Below, in pieces: positions 6,790-14,936 of a stretch of DNA of 23,651 bases. Position numbers and translations under genes: made by a program. The DNA comes from CAYJAD01 sp964369995. GTDB taxonomy: Bacteria; Desulfobacterota; Desulfovibrionia; Desulfovibrionales; Desulfovibrionaceae. The notes beneath the pieces are model-generated. The model made no database searches, was not told where the DNA came from, and worked only from the letters and a program-made list of their open reading frames with translations. Position 1 is the stretch's first letter. Every line of letters begins with the position of its first letter. The DNA lies in the NCBI GenBank assembly GCA_964369995.1, contig CAYJHH010000030.1:1-23651 (forward strand), written 5' to 3'.

Positions 6790-7656
6790 TTACATAAAAG
6801 CTGGGCTAGGTTCACCCATGGAATGCGTACCGGAAAGAGGCGGCACAGACCTGACAAAGCTATTGCTTTCTTCTTGTGGCGCAGCCATACTGGGAGCAAA
6901 CATTTCTTCACTTTCTGCGCCGTACAGCTCTTGCAAAAAAGCAGGCGTTAAAGCAGAAGAAGGGCCGTCATACACAATTTTACCATCTTTTAAAGCCACA
7001 GTGCGTGGGCAATATTTTATGGCATAATCCACTTGGTGTAAGGTCACCATGACGGTGATATTATCTTGCTTATTAATGTCTGCCAAAATTTGCATAACCT
7101 TGCGGGAAGATTCTGGATCAAGGGAAGCAATGGGTTCATCGGCCAAAAGTAATTTGGCTTTTTGTACCAAGGCTCTGGCAATGGCGGCGCGTTGCTGCTG
7201 ACCACCGGAAAGGGTCGAAGCTCTTTGATGCGCTTTTGTGCCAATGCCCACACGATGCAAAGCTTCTAAAGCAAGTTTTTTATCTTCAGCATGAAAAAGA
7301 CCAAGGGCTGTACGCCATAAAGGGGTTCTACCAAGGGCGCCCAGCATAACATTGGTCAATACATTTAAGCGATCTACCAAGTTAAATTGCTGAAAAATCA
7401 TACCAATATTGGTACGCATTTTACGAATATCAGAATTTAAGCGTCCTTGACTTTGTAATGTTTGCCCCATGGATATAATGCTACCACCGTCCTTATCGCC
7501 ACACATAAGGCCAGAAATATGACGCATGAGGGTGGATTTGCCAGAACCGGAAGCACCAATGAGGGCCACCATTTCACCAGGTTTAACGGTGAGGTTTATA
7601 TTGTCACAGGCCTTGGTGGAACCGAAGGTGCGGGTGAAATTTGTAATATGCAACAT
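6790..7656 (-). CDS. phnC: Phosphonate ABC transporter ATPase PhnC
   Basis: The 288-residue ATPase has Walker A GASGSGKST (residues 34-42), Q-loop FQQFNL, signature LSGGQQQR, Walker B LLLADEP with the D-loop SLDP, and a switch His in VTLHQVDYA. It powers PhnDE phosphonate import at the inner face of the cytoplasmic membrane. It is longer than the 262 residues of E. coli PhnC because of a Pro/Ser-rich tail of about 35 residues (from about SEEMFAPS) with no recognised function. The ATG at 7656 has a strong AAGGAG site. It is the first gene of the phnC-D-E-M-DUF1045 unit; no convincing promoter or PHO box is seen directly upstream. Confidence 0.95.
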   Translation of the reverse strand: MLHITNFTRTFGSTKACDNINLTVKPGEMVALIGASGSGKSTLMRHISGLMCGDKDGGSIISMGQTLQSQGRLNSDIRKMRTNIGMIFQQFNLVDRLNVLTNVMLGALGRTPLWRTALGLFHAEDKKLALEALHRVGIGTKAHQRASTLSGGQQQRAAIARALVQKAKLLLADEPIASLDPESSRKVMQILADINKQDNITVMVTLHQVDYAIKYCPRTVALKDGKIVYDGPSSALTPAFLQELYGAESEEMFAPSMAAPQEESNSFVRSVPPLSGTHSMGEPSPAFM

Positions 7657-7930
7657 GAAAAGTCTCCTTATAGTACATCGATAAATCTCATGTCATGTGC
7701 TGTGAACATTTTACCCCAAGACGGTGCAAGCACATGCTGTTGATGCATCTGTTTTAGTGAATACATGTGGCTAGAAAAAGACCAACAGGTGTTTGTTTTG
7801 CGTCAAATATGTCACAAAAACAGTAAGGAGCTTTGTGGGCTTTTTATGATGTGAAACGCCAAGTTTTTGTCCCATAGGCTTGCAAGGCGCGCATGCGCTG
7901 AAAGTACGTTTATATTCCCATAGGTACATA
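7657..7930. other. Noncoding region upstream of phnC
   Basis: No coding frame is supported. It must contain the phnC promoter unless readthrough from phnD2 supplies it, but no good -35/-10 pair or PHO box is found. A 10-bp palindrome GCGCATGCGC lies at 7889-7898. Near its right end CATAGGTACAT (7919-7929) resembles CATAGGCACAT at 8215-8225, so it may mark the left edge of the repeat-rich insert. Confidence 0.5.
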
Positions 7931-8075
7931 GTCGACACTGAAAAATGACTTAAATACCCGTGAAAATAAAACTTTTATTTTTTGACGCCGTAATAAACTT
8001 TGCCAGAAATTAACGTATGGAATACGTTTTCTGGCAAAGTTTAGACAACTGAAATACTTTTTTTCAGATGTCGAC
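7931..8075. mobile_element. MITE-like inverted-repeat element, 145 bp
   Basis: The ends are inverted copies: GTCGACACTGAAAAA at 7931-7945, and read inward from the right end (8075) GTCGACATCTGAAAAAAA. The centre is a long hairpin: AAACTTTGCCAGAAA (7995-8009) pairs perfectly with TTTCTGGCAAAGTTT (8028-8042), and ACGTAT/ATACGT continue the stem inside. There is no coding capacity. A relative of the end starts at 23600, so the sequence is dispersed in this genome. A nonautonomous transposable element is the best reading; a REP-like or structured RNA element is the alternative. Confidence 0.6.
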
Positions 8076-8226
8076 GACACAAGTCATGCCTGCGGCATGG
8101 CTTGCCGCCACGTAAAATAAGCCGGAATTTACTTCCGGCGTCCCCGAAAGGGGTATTTGTAGTGAGCGTGCCTTTCTTAAAAACGTATGAAAATACGTTT
8201 TTAAGCATCGTCTACATAGGCACATC
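8076..8226. repeat. Block of four consecutive hairpins next to the MITE-like element
   Basis: Four short perfect stems follow each other: CATGCC/GGCATG (8085-8099); GCCGGAA/TTCCGGC (8121-8139); CCCC-GAAA-GGGG (8142-8153); and CTTAAAAACGTAT/ATACGTTTTTAAG with a GAAA loop (8176-8205). No frame is coding. The last stem shares ACGTAT/ATACGT with the hairpin in the adjacent element, suggesting that both belong to one larger element or RNA of about 300 bp. Confidence 0.5.
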
Positions 8227-8258
8227 AAAGGCTGACGCACATGCCTGAGATGACCTAC

Positions 8259-8298
8259 AAAAAAAAGGGCAGGGAATGTTTTAACAACCCCCTACCCT
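8259..8298 (-). terminator. Intrinsic terminator of the phnG-N-phnD2 operon
   Basis: Read leftward: AGGGTAGGG (8298-8290), a 15-nt loop, CCCTGCCCT (8274-8266), then eight U (A at 8259-8266). One internal mismatch. It lies 51-90 bp after the phnD2 stop and separates the two phosphonate transcription units. Confidence 0.85.
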
Positions 8299-8348
8299 CT
8301 CACTTTTTACAGGATTACAGTATTTTCGCTATTTTGCCTTACTTTGCC

Positions 8349-9350
8349 TTACTTTGCACTGGTAAGCTGTGTGGCAAGCTTAGCCAGCTCCCCTTCAATT
8401 TCACGTAATTTAGCCTTTTTTTCCTCAGGGCTTAAATGCGTATTTTGCAAAATGGCATTTTTATTTTTAAACAATTCCAATTGGCGAATGGGTAATAATT
8501 GATCATTGTTAGACGCTCTGTAATGCGACCAACCAAGCTTGGCAAGCACCTGTTTTTCTGCAGCAACATCCGCCCCTTTTACGCCATATTCAAGGAAAAA
8601 TGTACGCACGGAATCTTTCACCGCTTGTGGCAAATCAGTACGCCATACAATGGGGTCACGAGGGATACGCGGAGAAGTCCAAATAACTTTGAGCAATTTA
8701 TGCTTCTCAGGATTGTTTTTTTCCAAACGATCTAAAGCGCCGCTGCCACAGGTGGCCACATCCACTTGCTTATTGGCCACAGCAAGAGCATTGGTCTCAT
8801 GCCCTGCGGTAAGCACTCTTTTGAAAATCTTTTTGGCATCTTTACCATTTTTTTCAAAGGCATAGTAATTAGGCACTAAATATCCCGAAGTGGAATTGGG
8901 ATCTCCATTACCAAAATTAAGCTCTTTAGCTTTGGCAAACATATCCTCCAAAGAAGTTATGGAAGAATCCGCACGCGCTAAAATATACGAATAATAGCCA
9001 TCACTACCATCTTTATTAATAACTTGTACAAAAACTTCCCCCTGAGCGCGATCCACCGCTTCTTTGGCGGCTTTATTCCCATACCACGCCATTTGTACTT
9101 TACCATATTGCATGGCGGTAATGATGCCAGCATAGTCAGAAGCAAAGAAAGGCTGTATTTTATATCCGGTTTCTTTTTCCATGGCAGCCAAAAAAGGCTC
9201 CCAATGCTTACGCGAATGCTGTGTGGATTCGGTGCTGATAATGCCAAAGTTTAAAGTAATGTCTTTTGCATGTGCAAAACCGGCTGTCCAAAACAAGGTA
9301 CCTGTAAGGGCCATCACTAAAGCTTTTTTACAAAAATTACGAAATTTCAT
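8349..9350 (-). CDS. phnD: Second phosphonate-binding protein, PhnD paralogue
   Basis: The 333-residue protein starts MKFRNFCKKALVMALTG with a signal peptide ending AHA (cleavage after residue 28). The ATG at 9350 is preferred over 9356 because AAGG then lies at a normal distance. The mature part repeats all PhnD motifs of the copy at 5665-6681: FGIISTEST, SDYAGIITAMQYGKV, DPNSTSGYLVP, VANKQVDVAT. The two are about three quarters identical by eye over the first half, including similar C-terminal tails, so they arose by duplication. This copy closes the C-P lyase operon with no permease beside it and must share PhnCE or another importer. It may have a different phosphonate preference. Confidence 0.93.
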   Translation of the reverse strand: MKFRNFCKKALVMALTGTLFWTAGFAHAKDITLNFGIISTESTQHSRKHWEPFLAAMEKETGYKIQPFFASDYAGIITAMQYGKVQMAWYGNKAAKEAVDRAQGEVFVQVINKDGSDGYYSYILARADSSITSLEDMFAKAKELNFGNGDPNSTSGYLVPNYYAFEKNGKDAKKIFKRVLTAGHETNALAVANKQVDVATCGSGALDRLEKNNPEKHKLLKVIWTSPRIPRDPIVWRTDLPQAVKDSVRTFFLEYGVKGADVAAEKQVLAKLGWSHYRASNNDQLLPIRQLELFKNKNAILQNTHLSPEEKKAKLREIEGELAKLATQLTSAK

Positions 9351-9373
9351 ATACATATCCTTTTATTTTACAT

Positions 9374-9967
9374 TTAGGCATTTTGAATTGTAGATAAAAG
9401 TTCATCAAAGGCCGCACAGGCCACAGACAAAGCCCCAGAATTATCTATACGCCGCAATTGAGGCATTTGCTGCAAAGCGGAAATATCCATATGCGCACGC
9501 TCAATACGTTTTTCTATGTCTTCAGCACTTTCACGCCCGCGAGCTTCAAGGCGCGCGCGTAAAACCGAGCTCTCCACTGTAATCAAAACCGGTATAAGCT
9601 GAGGATATTTTTGCAAAGCTTCAGCTAAATAAGCACGGGAACCATTCACTATGACCACAGCGCCTACATCGAGTAAGCTTTGTATATTTTTATGAATACC
9701 ATAATACAGCCCATGACTTTGCCAGTGCATGACAAAATCCCCAGCCGCAAGGGCTTGCAAAAAATCCTCTTGGCTCAAAGGCACATGCTGTTCATCATGC
9801 GCACAGCTGCTAGCTTTGCGGGTAATATGACGCTGAGCAATATGCAAAGGGCGTTTATGCATGCTTTGGCACATACGTCCTTTGACATGCTGTAGCAAAG
9901 AATCCTTACCACTGCCGGAAGGCCCCATAAGATAGAGCAAATGCCCTGAACATGTTTGTATTGTCAT
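9374..9967 (-). CDS. phnN: Ribose 1,5-bisphosphate phosphokinase PhnN
   Basis: The 197-residue protein (E. coli PhnN 185) has a guanylate-kinase-like P-loop fold: Walker A GPSGSGKDS (residues 15-23), then RHITRKASS, GLYYGI, VVIVNGSRAYL and RLEARGRES, all typical of PhnN. It phosphorylates ribose 1,5-bisphosphate to PRPP, recycling the sugar from C-P lyase. The start at 9967 is the only ATG before the Walker motif, although its Shine-Dalgarno is poor. It follows phnL after 75 bp that can form a hairpin, and precedes phnD2 by 23 bp. Confidence 0.93.
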   Translation of the reverse strand: MTIQTCSGHLLYLMGPSGSGKDSLLQHVKGRMCQSMHKRPLHIAQRHITRKASSCAHDEQHVPLSQEDFLQALAAGDFVMHWQSHGLYYGIHKNIQSLLDVGAVVIVNGSRAYLAEALQKYPQLIPVLITVESSVLRARLEARGRESAEDIEKRIERAHMDISALQQMPQLRRIDNSGALSVACAAFDELLSTIQNA

Positions 9968-9997
9968 GATGAATCTACACTTTGTTACACAGTATAA

Positions 9998-10034
9998 TTT
10001 GGGGAGAAGCGCGGTTTATGACGCCTCTCCCAAA
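9998..10034 (-). other. Hairpin in the phnL-phnN spacer
   Basis: TTTGGGGAGA (9998-10007) pairs with TCTCCCAAA (10026-10034) with one bulged G, and GCG/CGC extend it inside. No U-run follows. It may modulate phnN translation, since phnN has a weak ribosome site, or mRNA stability. Confidence 0.45.
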
Positions 10035-10042
10035 GAAATATT

Positions 10043-10759
10043 TTATTGCGCTTTGGCCGTAAGCATGCGCTGTTCCATGAAGGAATACGTGCTTTCAGCC
10101 ACAGCTTCGCGTACTTCATCATCATGGAAAATACCAATAACGGTGGCGCCGCGTGCCTTTGCCTCATTAATAAGTTCCACCACCGTTTGTCTATTATACC
10201 CATCAAGGGAAGCGGTGGGCTCATCCAAAAGCAAAATGGGATATTCCCAAATGAAACCACGGGCTATATTCACGCGCTGTTGCTCACCGCCGGAAAAGGT
10301 AGCTGGAGCCAAATTCCACAAACGTTGCGGAATGCGCAAACGCTCCAAAAGTTCTCCGGCTTTTTTACGGGCATTGTCTTGAGTACTGCCCTTTTCCATG
10401 AGCCTTTCTGCCACAATATCAAGGCAAGACACACGTGGAATCACACGTAAAAATTGACTTACATAGCCTAAGGTATGCGTACGCACCTCAACAATGGTAC
10501 GCGGCAAAGCACTTACCATATCCACTTCTTGCCCTTGATGGCGTACCAAGATGGAACCTGCTGTGGGCTTATAATTGGCGTACAAAGAGCGCAACAATGT
10601 GGACTTTCCCGAGCCGGAAGGGCCATGCAAAGCTAAACATTGCCCTGCATAGGCCTCTAAATTTAAATTATCAAAGGCCTCAATGATGGCGCCTTGTTGC
10701 GCATGCAATACAAAATTTTTGCTCAAATTGCGTACGCTTACTTGTGGAATGAGTGACAT
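10043..10759 (-). CDS. phnL: C-P lyase complex ABC-type subunit PhnL
   Basis: The 238-residue protein (E. coli 226) has Walker A GPSGSGKST (residues 46-54), signature FSGGEQQRVNIARG, Walker B ILLLDEP and ASLDGYNR, and switch region GIFHDDEVRE. Despite its ABC fold, PhnL is not a transporter: with PhnG, PhnH and PhnI it supports formation of the ribose 1-phosphonate 5-triphosphate from ATP and phosphonate. The ATG at 10759 follows AAAGGATAG and lies 14 bp after the phnK stop. Confidence 0.95.
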   Translation of the reverse strand: MSLIPQVSVRNLSKNFVLHAQQGAIIEAFDNLNLEAYAGQCLALHGPSGSGKSTLLRSLYANYKPTAGSILVRHQGQEVDMVSALPRTIVEVRTHTLGYVSQFLRVIPRVSCLDIVAERLMEKGSTQDNARKKAGELLERLRIPQRLWNLAPATFSGGEQQRVNIARGFIWEYPILLLDEPTASLDGYNRQTVVELINEAKARGATVIGIFHDDEVREAVAESTYSFMEQRMLTAKAQ

Positions 10760-10773
10760 ATATCTATCCTTTA

Positions 10774-11625
10774 TTAACCTTGTAATACAGAAGACACCAA
10801 CAATTGCGTATAGGGATGGTGCGGATCATCCAGCACTTGGTCTGTGAGCCCTGCTTCCACCACATGCCCTTTACGCATGACCACAATGCGATGCGCAAGC
10901 AGTCTTGCCACGGCAAGGTCATGGGTCACAAGCACAATGGAAAGCCCAAGTTCACGCACAAGAGTACGAATAAGATCCAGCAAACGCGCTTGCACCGAAA
11001 CATCTAAACCGCCCGTGGGTTCATCCATGAAGACCAAACGCGGTGAAGACACAAGGTTACGTGCAATTTGTAAGCGTTGTTGCATACCGCCGGAATACGA
11101 AGCGGGGATATCATCAATACGGTCGGCGGCAATTTCCACACGTTCCAGCCATTCCAAACCCGTTTGACGAATATTGCCATAATGACGCGAACCGCAAGCC
11201 ATGAGCCTTTCCCCAATATTCCCCCCTGCAGACACGCGCATGCGCAATCCATCCCGTGGGTGTTGATGCACAAAGCCCCACTCAGTACGGAGTAAACGGC
11301 GGCGTACAGCTTCGGAAAGATTATGAATATCCAAAAGCCCTTCTTGCCCTTGCTCATTGATAGAGCGATAGGTCACAGAACCGGAACTAGGCTCCATACG
11401 ACCGGAAATAAGGTTAAGTAAGGTACTTTTGCCTGAACCCGATTCTCCCACAATGGCCAAGACTTCACCGGGCCAAAGCTCAAAGGAAATATCCTTGCAG
11501 CCTATGCGATCACCGTAATATTTGCTCATATTCTGCACTTGCAACACACTTTGTACCATGGAAGATTGCGGCATGCGTGTATCTTGTGCCATCTGTTGTT
11601 CCCTATTTGATATATTAAGCGTCAT
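10774..11625 (-). CDS. phnK: C-P lyase complex ABC-type subunit PhnK
   Basis: The 283-residue product has Walker A GESGSGKST (residues 60-68), signature YSGGMQQRLQIARN, Walker B LVFMDEPTGGLD and a switch His in VTHDLAV. PhnK docks on the PhnGHIJ core and is required for C-P bond cleavage in vivo. It is about 30 residues longer than E. coli PhnK at the N-terminus. The ATG at 11625 is chosen because of AAGGAG 8 nt upstream; it overlaps the end of phnJ by 11 bp. A later ATG at residue 12 is an alternative. The in-frame start at 11721 is rejected because it would lie deep in phnJ. Confidence 0.94.
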   Translation of the reverse strand: MTLNISNREQQMAQDTRMPQSSMVQSVLQVQNMSKYYGDRIGCKDISFELWPGEVLAIVGESGSGKSTLLNLISGRMEPSSGSVTYRSINEQGQEGLLDIHNLSEAVRRRLLRTEWGFVHQHPRDGLRMRVSAGGNIGERLMACGSRHYGNIRQTGLEWLERVEIAADRIDDIPASYSGGMQQRLQIARNLVSSPRLVFMDEPTGGLDVSVQARLLDLIRTLVRELGLSIVLVTHDLAVARLLAHRIVVMRKGHVVEAGLTDQVLDDPHHPYTQLLVSSVLQG

Positions 11626-12547
11626 GATGTGACTCCTTAGCCTTTCCATCTTGCTGGCGAGCGAGTTTTTTGGCGCAATAATCGGAGTCAGAGCAGACAT
11701 AAATACGCGTACCTTGATCATCGGCTATGATTTCATCTAAATACGTATCCGTGGCGCCGCAAATTTCGCAAGGCTTATCCCACGCTTGCACGCTGAAGGG
11801 ATGATCCTCAAAATCAAGGCTCTTCACATCGGTATACGGCGGAATGGCATAGATGCGCTTTTCGCGCCCTGCACCAAAAAGTTGCAAAGCCGGACTTTGA
11901 TGCATTTTAGGATTATCAAACTTAGGTAAGGGGGAAGGGCTCATGACATAACGCCCATGCACCATGACAGGATAATCATAAGACGTGGCAATTTCGCCAT
12001 GTTTGGCTATATCTTCATATAATTTCACATGCATAACGCCATATTCTTCCAAGGCATGCATGGTGCGCGTTTCCACTTCGCTAGGCTCCATCCAGCGCAA
12101 AGGCTCAGGAATGGGCACTTGATACACCATGATTTGCCCTTCTTGCAAAGGTTGCTCAGGAATACGGTGCCGCGTTTGAATAATGCTGGCTTCTTCGGTA
12201 TCCATGGTGACCGTAACCTCTGCCACTTTTTCAAAAAAGGCACGAATGGACACAGCGTTGGTGGTATCATCTGAGCCTTGGTCTATGACCTTAAACACAT
12301 CTTGCTTACCCAAGATGGCAGCGCTGACCTGAATACCGCCGGTACCCCAGCCATAGGGCATGGGCATCTCTCGCCCGCCAAAAGGCACTTGATAGCCGGG
12401 AATGGACACAGCCTTCAATAAGGTGCGGCGTAGCATACGCTTACTTTGTTCATCTAAATAAGCATAATTATAGCCTAAAGGCACACTTTCTAAAGAAAAA
12501 ATATCCTGAGATACAGTATGGGAAGATACATTATTCTGAGCGCTCAT
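11615..12547 (-). CDS. phnJ: Carbon-phosphorus lyase PhnJ (radical SAM)
   Basis: The 310-residue catalytic subunit cleaves the C-P bond of alpha-D-ribose 1-methylphosphonate 5-phosphate, releasing methane (or the alkane) and the 1,2-cyclic phosphate. The essential cysteines are present with the PhnJ spacing: Cys260-x2-Cys263-x21-Cys285 for the 4Fe-4S cluster and Cys291 five residues later for the thiyl radical. The glycyl-radical region is IPGYQVPFGGREMPMPYG near residues 49-66. The ATG at 12547 follows GAGGAG and overlaps the phnI end by 17 bp. An in-frame start at 12685 would add 46 residues from inside phnI and is rejected. Confidence 0.97.
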   Translation of the reverse strand: MSAQNNVSSHTVSQDIFSLESVPLGYNYAYLDEQSKRMLRRTLLKAVSIPGYQVPFGGREMPMPYGWGTGGIQVSAAILGKQDVFKVIDQGSDDTTNAVSIRAFFEKVAEVTVTMDTEEASIIQTRHRIPEQPLQEGQIMVYQVPIPEPLRWMEPSEVETRTMHALEEYGVMHVKLYEDIAKHGEIATSYDYPVMVHGRYVMSPSPLPKFDNPKMHQSPALQLFGAGREKRIYAIPPYTDVKSLDFEDHPFSVQAWDKPCEICGATDTYLDEIIADDQGTRIYVCSDSDYCAKKLARQQDGKAKESHHDA

Positions 12548-13742
12548 GGCCACTCTCCTCACTTGCTTGTTCACCCTGCTCACCCCGACCCCGCTCACAC
12601 TGTTCGCATACAGGCGCACCTGCACGCTTGGCATGAGACTTTTGTAATGAGCGCAATAATTCCAACTCAGCTTGAAAGTCCACATAATGCGGTAATTTTA
12701 AATGCTGTACAAAACCAGAAGCTTCTACATTATCACTATGATACAACACAAATTCTTCATCTTGCGCAGGCCCCAGCAAAGCTTCACCCAATTCCTTAGA
12801 GCGCAAAGAACGATCCACCATGGCCATACTCATGGCTTTACGCTCCCCTTCACCAAAGGCTAAACCATAACCACGCGTAAAGCAGGCCGGCTTATCTCCG
12901 CCGCCATGGAATTTATTCACCATTTCGCATTCTGTGAGGGGTATTTCTCCCACCACAATGGGAAAGCCCAACTCCTCCGGCACAAAACTCACTTCCACAT
13001 CGCCCATGCGTATTTCACCGGCAAAGGGATGTGTGGAGCCAAAACCACGCTGGCTGGAATAAGCCAAGGCCAAAATGAGCCCTTCATCACCGCGAGCAAG
13101 ATTTTGCAAGCGAATGTCACGACCGGCAGGCAATTGCAAAGCATGGCGCGTCAAGTCACCTGGGCTAGCATGAGGGTTAGCCACTTCTTCCGGTAAAAGG
13201 CCTTCTTTTTCTAAAAAGGACAAAACCTTAGGACAAGGATAACTCACCTCTTCTGCCGCGCGTTGCTTACTTTCTTGCTGTGCCACATGAGAACAAGCCA
13301 CAGATGTGCTTTCACCTTGCGCACTTTGCTTGGCATACGAGGCCAAAGAAGGGTCCAAAAGTCTGTGTGTATAGTCAAAGGTGGGGCCTAATAGTTGCCC
13401 GCCGGGAATATCCTTATAGGTGGCGGAAATACGACGACGAATGCGCATTTTTTCCGTTTCTAGGGGTAAGGTGGAGCCAAAACGAGGTAAGGTGGTACGA
13501 AAGGCACGCACTAAGAATATGGCTTCCACCATATCTCCGCGGGCTTGCTTTATGGCAAGGGCGGCGCTTTGCGGATGATACAAAGACCCTTCTTGCATAA
13601 CACGATCCACAGCAAGGGAAAGCTGTTCATATATTTGATCAAGGCCAAGTTCCGGCACTTCGGTATCACCGCGGCGCTCCTCAGCCAAAAGGCTATGGGC
13701 ATTGGCAATGGCCTCTTGCCCACCTTTTACAGCAACATACAT
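12531..13742 (-). CDS. phnI: C-P lyase core subunit PhnI (nucleosidase)
   Basis: The 403-residue protein matches PhnI along its length: MYVAVKGGQEAI at the start, FDYTHRLLDPSL, GDLTRHAL, ECEMVNKFHG, FTRGYGLAFGEGERKAM, PAQDEEFVLYHSDNVEASGF and KLPHYVDFQAELELL. With PhnG, H and L it displaces adenine from ATP with phosphonate. It is about 50 residues longer than E. coli PhnI (354). Part of the excess is a polar insert before the GDLTR region and part is a charged C-terminal tail containing a CEQC motif. The start at 13742 follows AAGAGGAT, 11 bp after the phnH stop. The 3' end overlaps phnJ by 17 bp. Confidence 0.95.
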   Translation of the reverse strand: MYVAVKGGQEAIANAHSLLAEERRGDTEVPELGLDQIYEQLSLAVDRVMQEGSLYHPQSAALAIKQARGDMVEAIFLVRAFRTTLPRFGSTLPLETEKMRIRRRISATYKDIPGGQLLGPTFDYTHRLLDPSLASYAKQSAQGESTSVACSHVAQQESKQRAAEEVSYPCPKVLSFLEKEGLLPEEVANPHASPGDLTRHALQLPAGRDIRLQNLARGDEGLILALAYSSQRGFGSTHPFAGEIRMGDVEVSFVPEELGFPIVVGEIPLTECEMVNKFHGGGDKPACFTRGYGLAFGEGERKAMSMAMVDRSLRSKELGEALLGPAQDEEFVLYHSDNVEASGFVQHLKLPHYVDFQAELELLRSLQKSHAKRAGAPVCEQCERGRGEQGEQASEESGHERSE

Positions 13743-13753
13743 AGTCTATCCTC

Positions 13754-14410
13754 TTATAAAGCTTGAAGTTGTACCGAACGCGGTAAGGCCATCACTTCTC
13801 CCGAAGCGGCACTGGCGCTGTTCACAAAAATAATATCCACGCCCAAAGGATACGACGCCGTATTTTCTTGGAGCTCTTGCCAAAACCTTGCAGGAAAATG
13901 CCCCGCAGCTAGGCCCAAGCGTAAAGGTGCCTCACTGGCTTTAATGCCAGGCCCTGTGAGGGTATAAGGCACGCTGTCTGCTTCATTTTTGGCAAAGGGG
14001 CAGGCAATAATAAGGGTTGTGGAAGTATCGGGATAGGCCGCTGAGCCTTGGCAAAAATCCTGCAAGCGCGGCATATTTTCCACATGGCTAATGAAGGCAA
14101 AATGCGCCTTTTCCGGTAGCGTTACCAAGGGGCTTGCGCAGTGAAAACGTAAATGCTGTTTTAACTCAGGGCATTGTAAATGCGCATCTAACCACAAGGA
14201 GGTGTCGCCATCGCACAGGCTTAAGGCAATGGCTAAAAAGCCCGCCATGGCTTTGGTATCCACAGGGCATCCATGGTCGATACTGGGAGGAAGCACAGGT
14301 AAAATCTCTTTTGTGCCGGGGCGTGAAAGCACCTGTAAAAGCACGCGAAAACATGCTTGAGCTGCATCCACAGGGTTTTCAAATCCGGGTTTGGCAATGG
14401 TAGTACTCAT
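13754..14410 (-). CDS. phnH: C-P lyase core subunit PhnH
   Basis: The 218-residue protein (E. coli 194) has the PhnH N-terminal pattern with LSRPGTKEILP near residues 28-38 and the C-terminal GPGIKASEAPLRLG and YPLGVDIIFV. PhnH is a structural subunit of the PhnGHIJ core, needed to form the ribose phosphonate triphosphate. It overlaps phnG by ATGA (14407-14410), a coupling signal. Position between phnG and phnI is canonical. Confidence 0.94.
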   Translation of the reverse strand: MSTTIAKPGFENPVDAAQACFRVLLQVLSRPGTKEILPVLPPSIDHGCPVDTKAMAGFLAIALSLCDGDTSLWLDAHLQCPELKQHLRFHCASPLVTLPEKAHFAFISHVENMPRLQDFCQGSAAYPDTSTTLIIACPFAKNEADSVPYTLTGPGIKASEAPLRLGLAAGHFPARFWQELQENTASYPLGVDIIFVNSASAASGEVMALPRSVQLQAL

Positions 14411-14877
14411 GCATCTTCTCCGCGAACCATGGTGAAAAAGTCCACCTTGGTGGCCGCCGTTTGGGCAGCTTTATATTCTTGCTTTTGCGCGTGTTTTTCT
14501 AAAATAGGTGTCACAAGACGTGCTTGCAAATCATCACTGAAACTCTCACATTGCATAAGAGCATCCAGCACAGCAGCCATGGCAGCGTGCCGCGGCTTAT
14601 TGCCCATGATGTAGGCATGTCCTTCATACTTTGTGGCATTATGCTCCAAAGCAATGGCGCAACGCGTCACAAGCATTTCACCTACATTAAAACGTTGACC
14701 AGTGCTGCCGGCTTTGCCCTCTAGCATAAGCATGCCTGTTTCCGGCTGGCGTAAATAAGTATATGTGGGTAAGCTTTGATAATGGCGTAATGCCTCTTCC
14801 AAAGCCTTTTCTTCTCCCAATGCCAAAGCACGCATCCAGCGTTGACGTGGCATTTCATGTATCATCTGAGCCTGCAT
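14407..14877 (-). CDS. phnG: C-P lyase core subunit PhnG
   Basis: The 156-residue protein (E. coli 150) includes RQRWMRALALG near the start, RQPETGMLMLEGKAG, FNVGEMLVTRCAI and GHAYIMGNKPRHAAMAAVLDALMQ, typical of PhnG. It is part of the PhnGHIJ core complex. It is the first gene of the C-P lyase operon. The ATG at 14877 is chosen for the GGAGG just upstream (spacing short, 4 nt) and its match to PhnG length; a longer frame from 14943 would start inside the PHO-box region. Its 5' region carries a PHO-box array, a terminator and a consensus promoter. Confidence 0.93.
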   Translation of the reverse strand: MQAQMIHEMPRQRWMRALALGEEKALEEALRHYQSLPTYTYLRQPETGMLMLEGKAGSTGQRFNVGEMLVTRCAIALEHNATKYEGHAYIMGNKPRHAAMAAVLDALMQCESFSDDLQARLVTPILEKHAQKQEYKAAQTAATKVDFFTMVRGEDA

Positions 14878-14936
14878 GTATCCTCCAAGAGAAATGGTAA
14901 GCAATTTCTTACGAAATTTTGATTGCATTGATGTAC

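Noticed and set aside
7792..7830. PHO box upstream of phnC
   Set aside because: Two GTCA motifs are present, but on the opposite strand and 9 bp apart instead of 11.
12548..12685. N-terminal extension of PhnJ by 46 residues
   Set aside because: Lies inside phnI and does not match PhnJ; a strong ribosome site supports 12547.
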